NCBI RefSeq assembly: GCF_900113035.1
Contig: NZ_FONX01000004.1
Coordinates: 62,001 to 126,000, forward strand
Origin: Paracidovorax wautersii
GTDB taxonomy: Bacteria > Pseudomonadota > Gammaproteobacteria > Burkholderiales > Burkholderiaceae_C
DNA: 64,000 nt
Direction of reading: 5' to 3'
Shown: in pieces, positions 1 through 10,398 of the stretch
Numbering within the stretch: position 1 is the stretch's first letter
How the letters are laid out: every line of letters begins with the position of its first letter
Notes under the pieces: model-generated
Database searches by the model: none
What the model saw: the letters and a program-made list of their open reading frames with translations, nothing else
Told to the model about the DNA's origin: nothing
Made by a program: the position numbers and the translations under genes

Positions 1-1492
1 GCACGAACCAGGGCTGCGAGAGGGTGAGCGCGATGTCGTGCACCGCGAAGATGGTGGCGCCGAAGCGGCCCAGCTGCTCGCGCAGCGTGGCCTCGGCGCG
101 GGCTGCGTCGGTGGCGGGCTGGTGCGGCTGCACGATGGCGGCGCTGCCCGTGAAGCCGTCCTCGTCGGTCAGCGTGAGGCCGAAGCCGTCCGGCGTTTCC
201 GACAGCTGCGCCCAGAGGCCGATGCGGCGGTCGCTGGACTTCTTGTCGAGCGTGCGCACCCAGTCCATGTCGCGGTTGCGGTTGACCTCCAGGCCTTTGC
301 GCAGGTCCTTGAAGCCGGCGATCGGGTCCTTGGGGAACACGCGCCACAGGCCCTTCTTCGCGTTGATGGCTTCGGCGCGGTTGATCTGCAGGCCCACCAG
401 TTCCTTCTGCAGGTCGTAGTAGCAGAGGCCGTCGCCGTTGTGCAGCACGGTGTCGGGGCTGGAAAGCTCCAGCTCGGCGAAGTTCTCGCCCACCTTGGTC
501 ACCCAGCCGATGGCGCGGCCCGGGGTCTTGGGCGTGTCGAAGGCGCCGATGTCTTCCTTGCGGCCGTTGACGAAGTAGTCGGTGAACTCGCGGTTGAAGT
601 TCTGGTCCGGGTCGGGCGTGAAGCCGAAGGTGGTGCGGCCCGAAGAGGAGCGCGCCAGCGGCCGGGCCGTGAATTCGCGCTCCTCGATGATCTCGTCGAG
701 CAGCTTGCGGTAGTGGGCCGTGATGTTCTTCACGTAGCCCATGTCTTTATAGCGCCCCTCGATCTTGAAGCTGCGCACGCCCGCGTCGATCAGCGCGCGC
801 AGGTTGTCGCTCTGGTTGTTGTCCTTCATCGAGAGCACGTGCTTTTCGTGCGCGATGATGCGGCCATTCGAGTCCAGCACCTCGTAGGGCAGGCGGCAGG
901 CCTGGTTGCAGTCGCCCCGGTTGGCGCTGCGGCCGGTGTGGGCGTGGGTGATGTAGCACTGGCCCGAATAGGCCACGCACAGCGCGCCGTGCACGAAGAA
1001 TTCGATGGTGGTGCGCGCCGGGTCGGTGGCGGCGCGCACGGCGGCGATCTGGCCCAGGTCCAGCTCGCGGGCGATCACGATCTGCGAGAGGCCCGCATCC
1101 TGCAGGAAACGCGCCTTCTCGGGCGTGCGGATGTCGGTCTGCGTGCTGGCGTGCAGCTGGATGGGGGGCAGGTCCAGTTCCAGCAGGCCCATGTCCTGGA
1201 TGATGAGCGCGTCGGCGCCGGCGTTGTACACCTGCCAAGCCATCTGGCGGGCGCCTTCGAGCTCGTCGTCGCGCAGGATGGTGTTGAGCGTGATGAAGAT
1301 GCGGCTGCCGAAGCGGTGCGCGTGGCGGATGAGCCGTTCCAGGTCGCGCATCTCGTTGCCGGCGCCGGCCCGCGCGCCGAAGGCGGGGCCGCCGATATAG
1401 ACGGCATCGGCGCCGTGGTTGACGGCCTCGATGCCGATGTCGGCGTCGCGCGCGGGGGAGAGCAGTTCGATCTGGTGGGGCAGCAGGGACAT
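1..1492 (-). CDS. rlhA: U32-family protein, probable 23S rRNA C2501 hydroxylation protein RlhA (3' end outside window)
   Basis: The 497 visible codons begin MSLLPHQIELLSPARDADIG and continue with the U32 barrel, including the Cys-rich stretch SANRGDCNQACRLPY that marks the family. After the barrel it runs on through PDPDQNFNREFTDYFVNGRK and LHNGDGLCYYDLQKELVG, which is how the long RlhA (YdcP) branch continues. The short TrhP (YegQ) branch stops earlier. RlhA is needed for 5-hydroxylation of C2501 in 23S rRNA, and U32 proteins are no longer thought to be true collagenases. The start ATG is the complement of 1490-1492. The C-terminal part lies beyond position 1, so length cannot be judged. Family is confident; RlhA rather than another U32 paralogue is likely. 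Confidence 0.85.
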   Translation of the reverse strand, partial: MSLLPHQIELLSPARDADIGIEAVNHGADAVYIGGPAFGARAGAGNEMRDLERLIRHAHRFGSRIFITLNTILRDDELEGARQMAWQVYNAGADALIIQDMGLLELDLPPIQLHASTQTDIRTPEKARFLQDAGLSQIVIARELDLGQIAAVRAATDPARTTIEFFVHGALCVAYSGQCYITHAHTGRSANRGDCNQACRLPYEVLDSNGRIIAHEKHVLSMKDNNQSDNLRALIDAGVRSFKIEGRYKDMGYVKNITAHYRKLLDEIIEEREFTARPLARSSSGRTTFGFTPDPDQNFNREFTDYFVNGRKEDIGAFDTPKTPGRAIGWVTKVGENFAELELSSPDTVLHNGDGLCYYDLQKELVGLQINRAEAINAKKGLWRVFPKDPIAGFKDLRKGLEVNRNRDMDWVRTLDKKSSDRRIGLWAQLSETPDGFGLTLTDEDGFTGSAAIVQPHQPATDAARAEATLREQLGRFGATIFAVHDIALTLSQPWFV

Positions 1493-1589
1493 GGGGCGGG
1501 ATTATCCCAGGGCCGCCCCCGAAAGGAATCCGGTCAGGTTCTTGCAGCTAGTATCGGGGGCTGTCGAAAACCCTTTCCCTGGAGACTGA

Positions 1590-2750
1590 ATGCTCATCTC
1601 GTCCACCATCCAACGCCTGCGTTTTCCCCTGCAACTGACGGCCCTGGCCTGCGCTCTGGCCGCGGCCGGCGCCGCTTCGGCGCAAGACGTGCAGGTCGTC
1701 AAGATCGGCCATGCCGGCCCCGTGTCCGGCGGCATCGCCCACATCGGCAAGGACACCGAGAACGGCGTGCGCATGGCGGTGGACGACCTGAACGCGCAGA
1801 ACCTCGTCATCGGCGGCAAGAAGATCAAGTTCGAGCTGGCGGCCGAAGACGACGCGGGCGACCCGCGCCAGGCCACCGCCGTGGCGCAGAAGTTCTGCGA
1901 CATGAAGGTCGCGGGCGTCGTGGGCCACCTGCAGTCGGGCACCTCCATTCCCGCTTCTACCGTCTATGACAAGTGCGACCTGCCGCACATCACCGCGTCG
2001 GCCACCAACCCCGACCTGACCAAGCCCGGCTACAAGACCGCCTTCCGCCTGATCGCCAACGACAACGCGCTGGGCGCGGCGCTGGCCATCTACGCGGCCG
2101 ACCACCTCAAGCTCAAGACCGTGGCCATCATCGACGACCGCACGGCCTACGGCCAGGGCGTGGCGCAGGTCTTCAAGGCCACCGCGCAGCAGCATGGCCT
2201 GAAGGTGGTGGGCGAGGAATTCACCAACGACAAGGCCACCGACTTCATGGCCATCCTGACCTCGCTCAAGAGCAAGAAGCCCGACGGCATCTTCTACGGC
2301 GGCCTGGACGCGCAGGCCGGCCCCATGCTGCGCCAGATGGCTCAGCTGGGCATGGGCGACACGAAGTTCTTCGGCGGCGATGCGCTCTGCACCGAAAAGC
2401 TGCCCGAGCTGGCCAGCAAGTCGCCCGCCCTCGCGAACGTGACCTGCGCCACCGGCGGCGCCTCGGTCACCAAGATGCAGGGCGGCGCCGAGTGGAAGAA
2501 GCGCTACGACGCCAAGTTCCCCGGCCAGTTCCAGATCTACAGCCCCTACGCCTACGACGCCGCCATGGTGCTGGCCGACGCGATGAAGCGTGCCGACTCG
2601 GTCGATCCGCGCAAGTACACGCCCTTCATCTCCCAGACCCACTACAAGGGCGTGACCGCCAACATCGCCTTCACGTCCAAGGGCGAGCTGACCAAGCCGG
2701 CCGTGACGCTCTACAGCTATCCCAACAACGTGCGCGTGCCGCTGAACTGA
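1590..2750 (+). CDS. branched-chain amino acid type ABC transporter substrate-binding protein (LivK-like), orphan copy 1
   Basis: This 386-residue periplasmic binding protein has an N-terminal signal peptide ending near AASAQD and the type-I fold signatures KIGHAGPVSG, GGKKIKFEL and AIIDDRTAYGQGVA. It would bind Leu/Ile/Val or a related amino acid and deliver it to a Liv permease. No permease or ATPase gene adjoins it, so it must share an importer encoded elsewhere. A close paralogue lies at 28921-30048; long blocks such as the TAYGQGV and NDNALGA regions are the same in both. The start ATG follows a CTGGAG ribosome site. The actual ligand cannot be read from sequence. Confidence 0.9.
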   Translation: MLISSTIQRLRFPLQLTALACALAAAGAASAQDVQVVKIGHAGPVSGGIAHIGKDTENGVRMAVDDLNAQNLVIGGKKIKFELAAEDDAGDPRQATAVAQKFCDMKVAGVVGHLQSGTSIPASTVYDKCDLPHITASATNPDLTKPGYKTAFRLIANDNALGAALAIYAADHLKLKTVAIIDDRTAYGQGVAQVFKATAQQHGLKVVGEEFTNDKATDFMAILTSLKSKKPDGIFYGGLDAQAGPMLRQMAQLGMGDTKFFGGDALCTEKLPELASKSPALANVTCATGGASVTKMQGGAEWKKRYDAKFPGQFQIYSPYAYDAAMVLADAMKRADSVDPRKYTPFISQTHYKGVTANIAFTSKGELTKPAVTLYSYPNNVRVPLN

Positions 2751-2777
2751 TCCACCGATTCGATCGGCGCTTTCCTG

Positions 2778-2801
2778 CAACGGCCGCTCAAGCGGCCGTT
2801 G
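2778..2801 (+). terminator. perfect hairpin after livK copy 1
   Basis: A 10-bp perfect stem (CAACGGCCGC / GCGGCCGTTG) with a TCAA loop sits 28 bases after the stop codon. The bases that follow are not T-rich, so intrinsic termination is uncertain. Confidence 0.4.
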
Positions 2802-2830
2802 TGCTTGGAGGCCTGCTGTGATCGAAATGC

Positions 2831-4302
<1,472 letters not shown>

Positions 4303-4398
4303 TGCCGGCCCCGCGCCCTTTTTGCGGCGTGCGGCCCTGGCGCTCTCTTTTCGACCCGTCTTTCCGGAGCGGCCCGCGGTTCGCGGCCCGACATTCCC

Positions 4399-5400
4399 AT
4401 GCCCAAGAAACCAGTCCCCGCCGCCCAGGCCCACCTGCAAGGCGATGAGCACGGCCATCGCCACGGCCCGCTGCACATCTACATCTATTCGCCCTCCGGC
4501 GCGGTGCGCGACAAGGCCGCCTTCAAGCGCGGCGTAGCGCGCCTGAAGGCCATGGGCCATGAGGTGGAAGTGGATGCCGACGCGCTGGCCTCGCACACGC
4601 GCTTCGCCGGCGACGACGCCACGCGCCTGGCCGCCATCCACCGCGCGGCCGCCAGCGGCGCCGACGTGGCCATGATCTCGCGCGGTGGCTACGGGCTCTC
4701 GCGCATCCTGCCGGGCATCCGCTACAAGGCCCTCGCCAAGGCGGTGGCGGGCGGCACGCGCTTCATCGGCCTGAGCGACTTCACCGCGCTGCAGTGCGCG
4801 CTGCTGGCGCAGACCGGCGCCACCACCTGGGCCGGCCCCGCGTTGGTGGGCGACCTCGGCTGCGAGGGCGATCCCGACGACATCATGCTGGCCTGCCTGG
4901 AAGACCTGTTCGAGGGCCACGGCGAAGGCGCCGGCTGGCGCATGTCGGCCGAAAAGCCCCTGCCTTCGGGCGAGCCCGCCGTGCGCGACATCTACGTGAA
5001 AAGCGCCACGCTCTGGGGCGGCAACCTGGCCATGCTCGCCTCGCTGGTGGGCACGCCCTACATGCCCGACGTGCGCGGCGGCATCCTCTTCCTGGAAGAC
5101 GTGAACGAGCACCCCTTCCGCATCGAACGCATGCTCACCCAGCTGCTGCATGCTGGCGTGCTGGCCCGCCAGAAGGCCGTGGTGCTGGGCCAGTTCAGCG
5201 ACTACAAGCTCAGCCCGCACGACAAGGGCTTCAAGCTGCAGAGCGTGGTGGACTGGCTGCGCACGCAGATCAAGGCCCCGGTGCTCACCAACCTGCCGTT
5301 CGGCCACGTGCCCACCAAGGTGCTGCTGCCCGTGGGCGCGCCCGTGTCGCTGTCGGTCGAAGGGCGCGATGCGCTGATCTACTGGGGCCACACGCACTGA
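4399..5400 (+). CDS. ldcA: LD-carboxypeptidase (muramoyltetrapeptide carboxypeptidase), peptidase S66
   Basis: The enzyme removes the terminal D-Ala from murein tetrapeptides during peptidoglycan recycling in the cytoplasm. The 333-residue protein has the S66 triad in order: Ser in GLSDFTALQ, Glu in LFLEDVNEHPFR and His in LPFGHVPTKVLLPVG. The SRGGYGLSRIL stretch before the Ser is typical. No signal peptide is visible. An N-terminal His-rich segment (residues 16-23, DEHGHRHG) is an addition to the usual start. It is separated by 96 bases from the tadA fusion and may share its transcript. Confidence 0.9.
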   Translation: MPKKPVPAAQAHLQGDEHGHRHGPLHIYIYSPSGAVRDKAAFKRGVARLKAMGHEVEVDADALASHTRFAGDDATRLAAIHRAAASGADVAMISRGGYGLSRILPGIRYKALAKAVAGGTRFIGLSDFTALQCALLAQTGATTWAGPALVGDLGCEGDPDDIMLACLEDLFEGHGEGAGWRMSAEKPLPSGEPAVRDIYVKSATLWGGNLAMLASLVGTPYMPDVRGGILFLEDVNEHPFRIERMLTQLLHAGVLARQKAVVLGQFSDYKLSPHDKGFKLQSVVDWLRTQIKAPVLTNLPFGHVPTKVLLPVGAPVSLSVEGRDALIYWGHTH

Positions 5401-5532
5401 GTGAAGCCCGTGCCCACCGGCGGCTGCGATCGCGGAGCGGACGGGATGGGCTGACACGAACGGCTGGCAGCATAGGCAAGGCCCCGCGTCGCGGGCGCCG
5501 CAACGGGCGGACCAAGGCGAGGGGAACGGGCG

Positions 5533-8040
5533 ATGGGTTGGATTCAGAAGACGGCGGTGGGCCTGGTGGCCACCGCCTTGCTGGCGGGTGCGGCGGTGGC
5601 CGTCTATGTGCAGCGCAGCTTTCCCGCGCTGGACGGCAGCCTGCAGGCCGCCGGGCTGGCGCAGGCCGTGCAGGTGCGGCGCGACGCGGCCGACGTGACG
5701 CACATCGAGGCCGCCACGCCGTTCGACGCCTGGTACGCGCTGGGCTACGTGCATGCGCAGGAGCGCACCTGGCAGCTCGAATTCAACCGCCGGCTGATGC
5801 ACGGCGAGCTCTCGGAACTGTTCGGCCCCGCCGCGCTGGACACCGACCGGCTCATGCGCACGCTGGACATCATGGGCGCCGCCCGCCGCCAGTACGCGGG
5901 CCTGCCGCTCTTCGCGCGCGAGGCCCTGCAGGCCTACAGCCGCGGCATCAACGCCTTCCACCAGCACCGCACGCAGGCGCTGCCGCCTGAATTCCTGCTG
6001 CTGGGCGCCAAGCCCGGCGGCGCGGACGGCACGGCCTGGTCGCCCGAAGACAGCGTGGGCTGGACGCTGATGCTGGCGCTGGACCTGGGCGGCAACTGGG
6101 GCAGCGAATTCACCCGCTTGTCGCTGGCCCGCCAGCTGCCCACCGATCGCCTCTGGCAGCTGATGCCGCCATACCCCGGCGAGCAGCCCGCCACCGCCGT
6201 GGACCTGCACGCGCTCTACCAGCGCCTGGGCGTCTATCGCAAGGGCGATGCCCCGCCCGGCGCCGACTCCGGCGAAGACACCGACAACGACGCGCGGGCC
6301 GACGCCGCGCCCGAACGGCTGGCCGCCCTCGCGCAGGACATCGCCGCCCAGGCCGGCGACCCGGGTGGGCGCGGCAGCAACAACTGGGTGGTGTCCGGCA
6401 CGCGCACGGCCAGCGGCAAGCCGCTGCTGGCCAACGACCCGCACCTGGGCCTGAGCGCGCCGGCCATCTGGTACTTCGCCGGCCTGAAGGCGCCGGCCGG
6501 CCACGCCAGCGACGGCACGCCCGTCGCCGCGATGGACGTGGTCGGCGCCACGCTGCCGGGCCTGCCCTGCGTGGTGCTGGGCCGCACGGCGCAGGCCGCC
6601 TGGGGCTTCACCAACACCGCGCCCGACGTGCAGGACCTCTACCTGGAGCAGATCGACCCGCAGGACGCATCGCGCTACCGCACGCCGGACGGCTGGGCCC
6701 GATTCGCCCAGCGCGAGGAGGTCATCCGCGTCAAGGGCCAGCCCGACGTGCGCATGACGGTGCGCAGCACGCGCCACGGCCCGGTGCTGAGCGACGCGCA
6801 GCCGTCCGCGCACGGCGCCGTCATCGACCTGCGCCGCTACGTGCTGGCGCTGCGCTGGACGGCGCTGGACGCCGACAACCAGACCGCGCTGGCCGGCCTG
6901 CTGGCCAACCAGGCGCGGTCGGTGGACGAGGTGTTCCAGGCGTTCTCCCACTACCACTCGCCCATGCAGAACGTGGTGGCGGCCGACGTGCAGGGCCACA
7001 TCCGCTTCAAGGCCATGGGCCGCGTGCCCGTGCGCGGCCCGGACAACGACCTGCGCGGCGTGGCGCCCGCGCCGGGCTGGGAGGCGCGCTACGACTGGCA
7101 GGGCTGGCTGCCGCTGGCCGACACCCCGCAGGACGACGGTGCCGCCAGGGGCTGGATCGCCACCGCCAACCAGCGCATCACGCCGCCCGGCTACCCCTAT
7201 TTCCTGACCGGCGACTGGACGCCCCCGTACCGCTACGACCGCATCGCCGAGCGCCTGGAGGCCACGCCGCGCCACGACATGGGCAGCATGCGCGCGCTGC
7301 AGCAGGACACCGTCTCGCTGGCCACGCAGCGCCTGCTGCCGCAGCTGCGGGCCGCCGCATCGAACCACCCGCTGGCCGGCGCCGCGCGCGCCCAGCTGCA
7401 GGGCTGGAACGGCGACATGCGCGCCGACAGCGCCGCGCCGCTGATCTTCGCGGCCTGGGCCGACGAACTGGCCCGCGGCCTGCTGCGCCCGCGCCTGGGC
7501 GACGAGCGCTTCGCCGCGCTCTACGGCCGGCGCGACTTCCGCCTGGCGGTGGAAGGCATCCTGCAGCGCAACGACGCCTGGTGGTGCCAGCCGCTGAGCT
7601 GCGCCCAGCAGACCGGCGCGGCGCTGGACCGCGCGCTGCAGCGGCTGTCGGCAGGCTACGGCGCCGATCCCGCCCGCTGGCGCTGGGGCCGGGCGCATCC
7701 GGCCGTGAGCCAGCACCGCCCGTTCGACAACGTGCCGCTGCTGGCGCCGTTCTTCGACGTCAGCGTGCCGTCGCCGGGCGACACCTACACCGTCGATGTG
7801 GGCCAGTACAACCCGGGCAATGTGCAGGAGCCCTTCGTGAGCCACCACGCGCCCTCGCTGCGCGCCATCTACGACCTGGCCGACCCGGAGCGCTCGCTCT
7901 TCATCTACCAGACGGGCCAGAGCGGCCTGGTCTTCTCGCCGCGCTACCGCGACATGGCGCAGGCCTGGGCGCAGGGCGGCATGCGGCCGCTGCAGCTGGC
8001 GCCGGCGCATTTCGCGCACCGGCTGGTGCTGCAGCCCTGA
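5533..8040 (+). CDS. penicillin acylase family protein (Ntn hydrolase)
   Basis: This 835-residue periplasmic Ntn hydrolase begins with a membrane or signal segment (residues 6-26). It then has the small-chain motif YALGYVHAQERTWQLEFNRR, a spacer, and the self-processing site GGRGSNNWVVSG, whose Ser becomes the N-terminal nucleophile of the large chain. The later SPMQNVVAAD and TANQRI blocks fit penicillin/acyl-homoserine lactone acylases. The substrate could be beta-lactams, acyl-homoserine lactones or other amides, and sequence alone does not decide. The stop TGA (8038-8040) overlaps an 18-bp remnant of the inverted-repeat element described at 12438. Confidence 0.88.
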   Translation: MGWIQKTAVGLVATALLAGAAVAVYVQRSFPALDGSLQAAGLAQAVQVRRDAADVTHIEAATPFDAWYALGYVHAQERTWQLEFNRRLMHGELSELFGPAALDTDRLMRTLDIMGAARRQYAGLPLFAREALQAYSRGINAFHQHRTQALPPEFLLLGAKPGGADGTAWSPEDSVGWTLMLALDLGGNWGSEFTRLSLARQLPTDRLWQLMPPYPGEQPATAVDLHALYQRLGVYRKGDAPPGADSGEDTDNDARADAAPERLAALAQDIAAQAGDPGGRGSNNWVVSGTRTASGKPLLANDPHLGLSAPAIWYFAGLKAPAGHASDGTPVAAMDVVGATLPGLPCVVLGRTAQAAWGFTNTAPDVQDLYLEQIDPQDASRYRTPDGWARFAQREEVIRVKGQPDVRMTVRSTRHGPVLSDAQPSAHGAVIDLRRYVLALRWTALDADNQTALAGLLANQARSVDEVFQAFSHYHSPMQNVVAADVQGHIRFKAMGRVPVRGPDNDLRGVAPAPGWEARYDWQGWLPLADTPQDDGAARGWIATANQRITPPGYPYFLTGDWTPPYRYDRIAERLEATPRHDMGSMRALQQDTVSLATQRLLPQLRAAASNHPLAGAARAQLQGWNGDMRADSAAPLIFAAWADELARGLLRPRLGDERFAALYGRRDFRLAVEGILQRNDAWWCQPLSCAQQTGAALDRALQRLSAGYGADPARWRWGRAHPAVSQHRPFDNVPLLAPFFDVSVPSPGDTYTVDVGQYNPGNVQEPFVSHHAPSLRAIYDLADPERSLFIYQTGQSGLVFSPRYRDMAQAWAQGGMRPLQLAPAHFAHRLVLQP

Positions 8041-8056
8041 GATCGTGAACACGTTC
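8039..8056. mobile_element. solo 18-bp terminal repeat of the 268-bp element
   Basis: GAGATCGTGAACACGTTC is identical to the right terminal repeat of the element at 12438-12705 and is followed by TGA, the TNA-type target sequence. Its first two bases are the last two of the acylase stop codon. No left end is found nearby, so this is a deletion remnant or a bare end. Confidence 0.7.
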
Positions 8057-8077
8057 TGAGCGGGCGGCGCCTCCCCG

Positions 8078-8848
8078 TCAGCGGATCGAGAGGGCGCCCG
8101 CCGCCTGCGCCAGCTGCTCGCGGGCGGCCTGCAGGTCGGCTTCCAGGGGCTGGTCCAGCCGGCGGATGAAGGGGCAGGTCAGCACGGCCAGCGCCTGGCC
8201 CTGCGGCCCCAGCACGGGCATGGAGATGTCGATCACGCCGTAGGCCTGCTGGCTGTCGCCCTGCCACCAGCCCTGCGCGCGGATGCGCTCCAGGATGGTG
8301 TGCAGCTCGGCCGGCTGCATGGGCGCATCGCCCTGCGCGCCCTCCAGCGCCTGCTGCTCGGCCAGCATCTCGGCGCGCCGCTCCTCCGACTGGAAGGCCA
8401 GCATCACGTGGCCCGAGCCCGTGTCGATCAGGCTCACGCGCACGCCCAGGCGGATCGACAGGCCCCAGTTGCCCGGGCCGTTGACCTGCGCCACCACCGT
8501 GATGCCGCCCCGGTCGTAGATGCCCATGTGGCAGGACTGCTGCGCCGCGGTGGCGAAGGCCTCCATCACCGGCAGGGCCTGCGACACCATGCGCTCCATG
8601 GGCGGGTGGCTGTGGCCCAGCACGAAGAGCTTGAGGCTGAGCGCGTAGCGGTCGCCCTGCGGCGAACGGGTGACGTAGTCGCGCGCCACCAGCCGCTCGA
8701 GCATGCGGTAGATCTCGCCCGGGCTGCGTCCCATGGCCTTGACGATCTCGGCCCGCGTGAGGCCGTGGGGCTGGCCGGCCAGCAGCTCGAGGATGTCCAG
8801 CCCCTTGTCCAGGGCGGGGGCGCGGTAGCGATCGGATTCTTCGGTCAT
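8078..8848 (-). CDS. IclR-family transcriptional regulator
   Basis: The 256-residue product starting MTEESDRYRAPALDKG has the IclR winged helix in its first 75 residues (LDILELLAGQPHGLTRAEIV, then GRSPGEIYRMLERLV). An effector-binding domain follows, with the usual DTGSGHVMLA and VIDISMPVLG motifs. A start further upstream at 9043 is open but adds 65 low-complexity residues, so the inner ATG is preferred. It is divergent from the porin at 9201, which it may control. The ligand is unknown. Confidence 0.88.
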   Translation of the reverse strand: MTEESDRYRAPALDKGLDILELLAGQPHGLTRAEIVKAMGRSPGEIYRMLERLVARDYVTRSPQGDRYALSLKLFVLGHSHPPMERMVSQALPVMEAFATAAQQSCHMGIYDRGGITVVAQVNGPGNWGLSIRLGVRVSLIDTGSGHVMLAFQSEERRAEMLAEQQALEGAQGDAPMQPAELHTILERIRAQGWWQGDSQQAYGVIDISMPVLGPQGQALAVLTCPFIRRLDQPLEADLQAAREQLAQAAGALSIR

Positions 8849-9021
8849 GGCGGGGCGTTGGGATGAGGGGGCGGCACCGGGCAGGCCCGGCGCGTGCGGC
8901 TGCGGAATTCTCCGGGCAATCGGGCGCTGCCGTGCCCGGCACTTTGGCAGTGGCCCGGGCGCCACAGGAGCAGGGTATCTCCTCATTGGCGCTGCCCGCT
9001 GCAAGTTTTTACATTGTGCGC

Positions 9022-9042
9022 TGATGAATGAAAAGTTCATCA
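9022..9042. promoter_or_regulatory. inverted repeat in the iclR-porin intergenic region, candidate IclR operator
   Basis: TGATGAA and TTCATCA form a perfect 7-bp inverted repeat with a 7-base spacer in the 352-bp region between the divergent genes. It lies 159 bases before the porin start. Size and placement fit an IclR-family operator, but binding is inference. The rest of 8849-9200 shows only an imperfect hairpin near 9051-9075 and no gene. Confidence 0.4.
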
Positions 9043-9200
9043 ATGAATTTCTGCCGGGGCCTATCTGCCTCGGCAGGCCTTCCGGCGCATGGCCCTGCGC
9101 CGGAAAGCAGGGCGCGCGACCCGCGCCGTGCCGGCGGGCTGTGTCGGGCGTGGCCCGATTCGATTATCCAGAACGATTCACTACAACGGAGATGAGGAAC

Positions 9201-10268
9201 ATGCACAAGAGCATCAACAAGACCCTGGTGGCTGCAGCCGCCGCCGTGGCCGCCGCAGGCGCGCTGCCTTCCCTCGCGCAGGCGCAGTCCGCCGTCACGC
9301 TCTACGGCCGCGTGGTCGCCGGCGTCGAATACATCAACAAGATCGCCGATCCCGTCACCGGCCAGACCAACTCGCTCACCCGTGCGGCCGACAACCAGTG
9401 GGGCACGAGCATGATCGGCTTCCGGGGCAAGGAAGACCTGGGCGGCGGCCTGAGCGCCGTCTTCAACCTGGAAGGCGGCTTCAGCGCCACCAAGGGCACG
9501 ACCGGCACCGCGTTCTTCAACCGCCGTTCGCTGGTGGGCCTGAGCAGCGCCACCTGGGGTACCTTGATGGTCGGCAAGAACCTCTTCAACAGCAACGACG
9601 TGTGGAACATCGACCCCACCGGCCAGCAGTTCATGAGCAGCGCCACCCTGGTGCGGGGCCGCAACTGGCAGGGCGTGAACAACCTCATCGAATACACCAC
9701 GCCGAACTTCGGCGGCTTCACGGCCAACGTGCAGGTGGGCCTGGGCGAGCAGCCGGGCTCGAACAAGCAGCTGCGCAACGAAGGCCTGTCGCTGGCCTAT
9801 GCCGCCAACAACCTGGAACTGCGCGCCATGTTCAACAACCGGCATGACGCGAACGGCAACTACAGCGACGTCTATACGTCGTCCAAGGAGGCCATCCTAG
9901 GCGGCACCTACCGCATCGGCGCGGCCAAGCTGTTCGCCGCCTATGACGCCATCTCGGCCCCCGACGCCGTGGCCGGCGCACCCAGCAAGCTCAAGCACGG
10001 CTGGCTGGGCGTGCGCTACGACGTGACGCCGGCGCTGACCCTGATCGGCGCGGGCTACCGCGTGAGCGCCAACCGGGGCAACGGCAATGCCACGCTGCTG
10101 ATGGTGGGCGCGGACTACTACCTCTCCAAGCGCACCTTCCTGTACGCATCGCTGGGCGGCGTGAACAACAGCTCCACCGCCAACTACGCCGCCGACGTCA
10201 CCGTCAACGGCCCGGGCGCTGGCGCATCGCAGCGCGCCATGTACGTGGGCATGGGCCATTCGTTCTGA
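9201..10268 (+). CDS. Gram-negative general porin
   Basis: The 355-residue outer-membrane protein starts with a signal peptide ending LPSLAQAQS and enters the first strand with VTLYGRVVAG. It carries MIGFRGKEDLGGGLSAVFNLE and FFNRRSLVGLSS, and ends in a Phe (YVGMGHSF) as needed for assembly by the BAM complex. It belongs to the trimeric 16-strand porins of betaproteobacteria that pass small anions and metabolites. The ATG at 9201 is preferred over 9192 because GGAG at 9188-9191 is then correctly spaced. A strong terminator follows at 10326. Confidence 0.93.
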   Translation: MHKSINKTLVAAAAAVAAAGALPSLAQAQSAVTLYGRVVAGVEYINKIADPVTGQTNSLTRAADNQWGTSMIGFRGKEDLGGGLSAVFNLEGGFSATKGTTGTAFFNRRSLVGLSSATWGTLMVGKNLFNSNDVWNIDPTGQQFMSSATLVRGRNWQGVNNLIEYTTPNFGGFTANVQVGLGEQPGSNKQLRNEGLSLAYAANNLELRAMFNNRHDANGNYSDVYTSSKEAILGGTYRIGAAKLFAAYDAISAPDAVAGAPSKLKHGWLGVRYDVTPALTLIGAGYRVSANRGNGNATLLMVGADYYLSKRTFLYASLGGVNNSSTANYAADVTVNGPGAGASQRAMYVGMGHSF

Positions 10269-10325
10269 GCCCGCACCCGCGCTGATACCCGTTTTTTCAT
10301 TGCGAGCCGGATGAACCGGCATTGG

Positions 10326-10358
10326 GGCTGCCGCGCTGATCGCCGGCAGCCTTTTTTT
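10326..10358 (+). terminator. intrinsic terminator after the porin
   Basis: An 8-bp GC stem (GGCTGCCG / CGGCAGCC) with a 10-base loop is followed by seven T residues. Confidence 0.85.
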
Positions 10359-10398
10359 CGTCCGGGGCGGGGCTGCCGCGCTCCCCGCCGCCTGCGCG

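Noticed and set aside
8849-9043. N-terminal extension of the IclR protein to an ATG at 9043
   Set aside because: The added residues are low-complexity and cover the operator-like repeat; homologues begin near MTEESDRYR.
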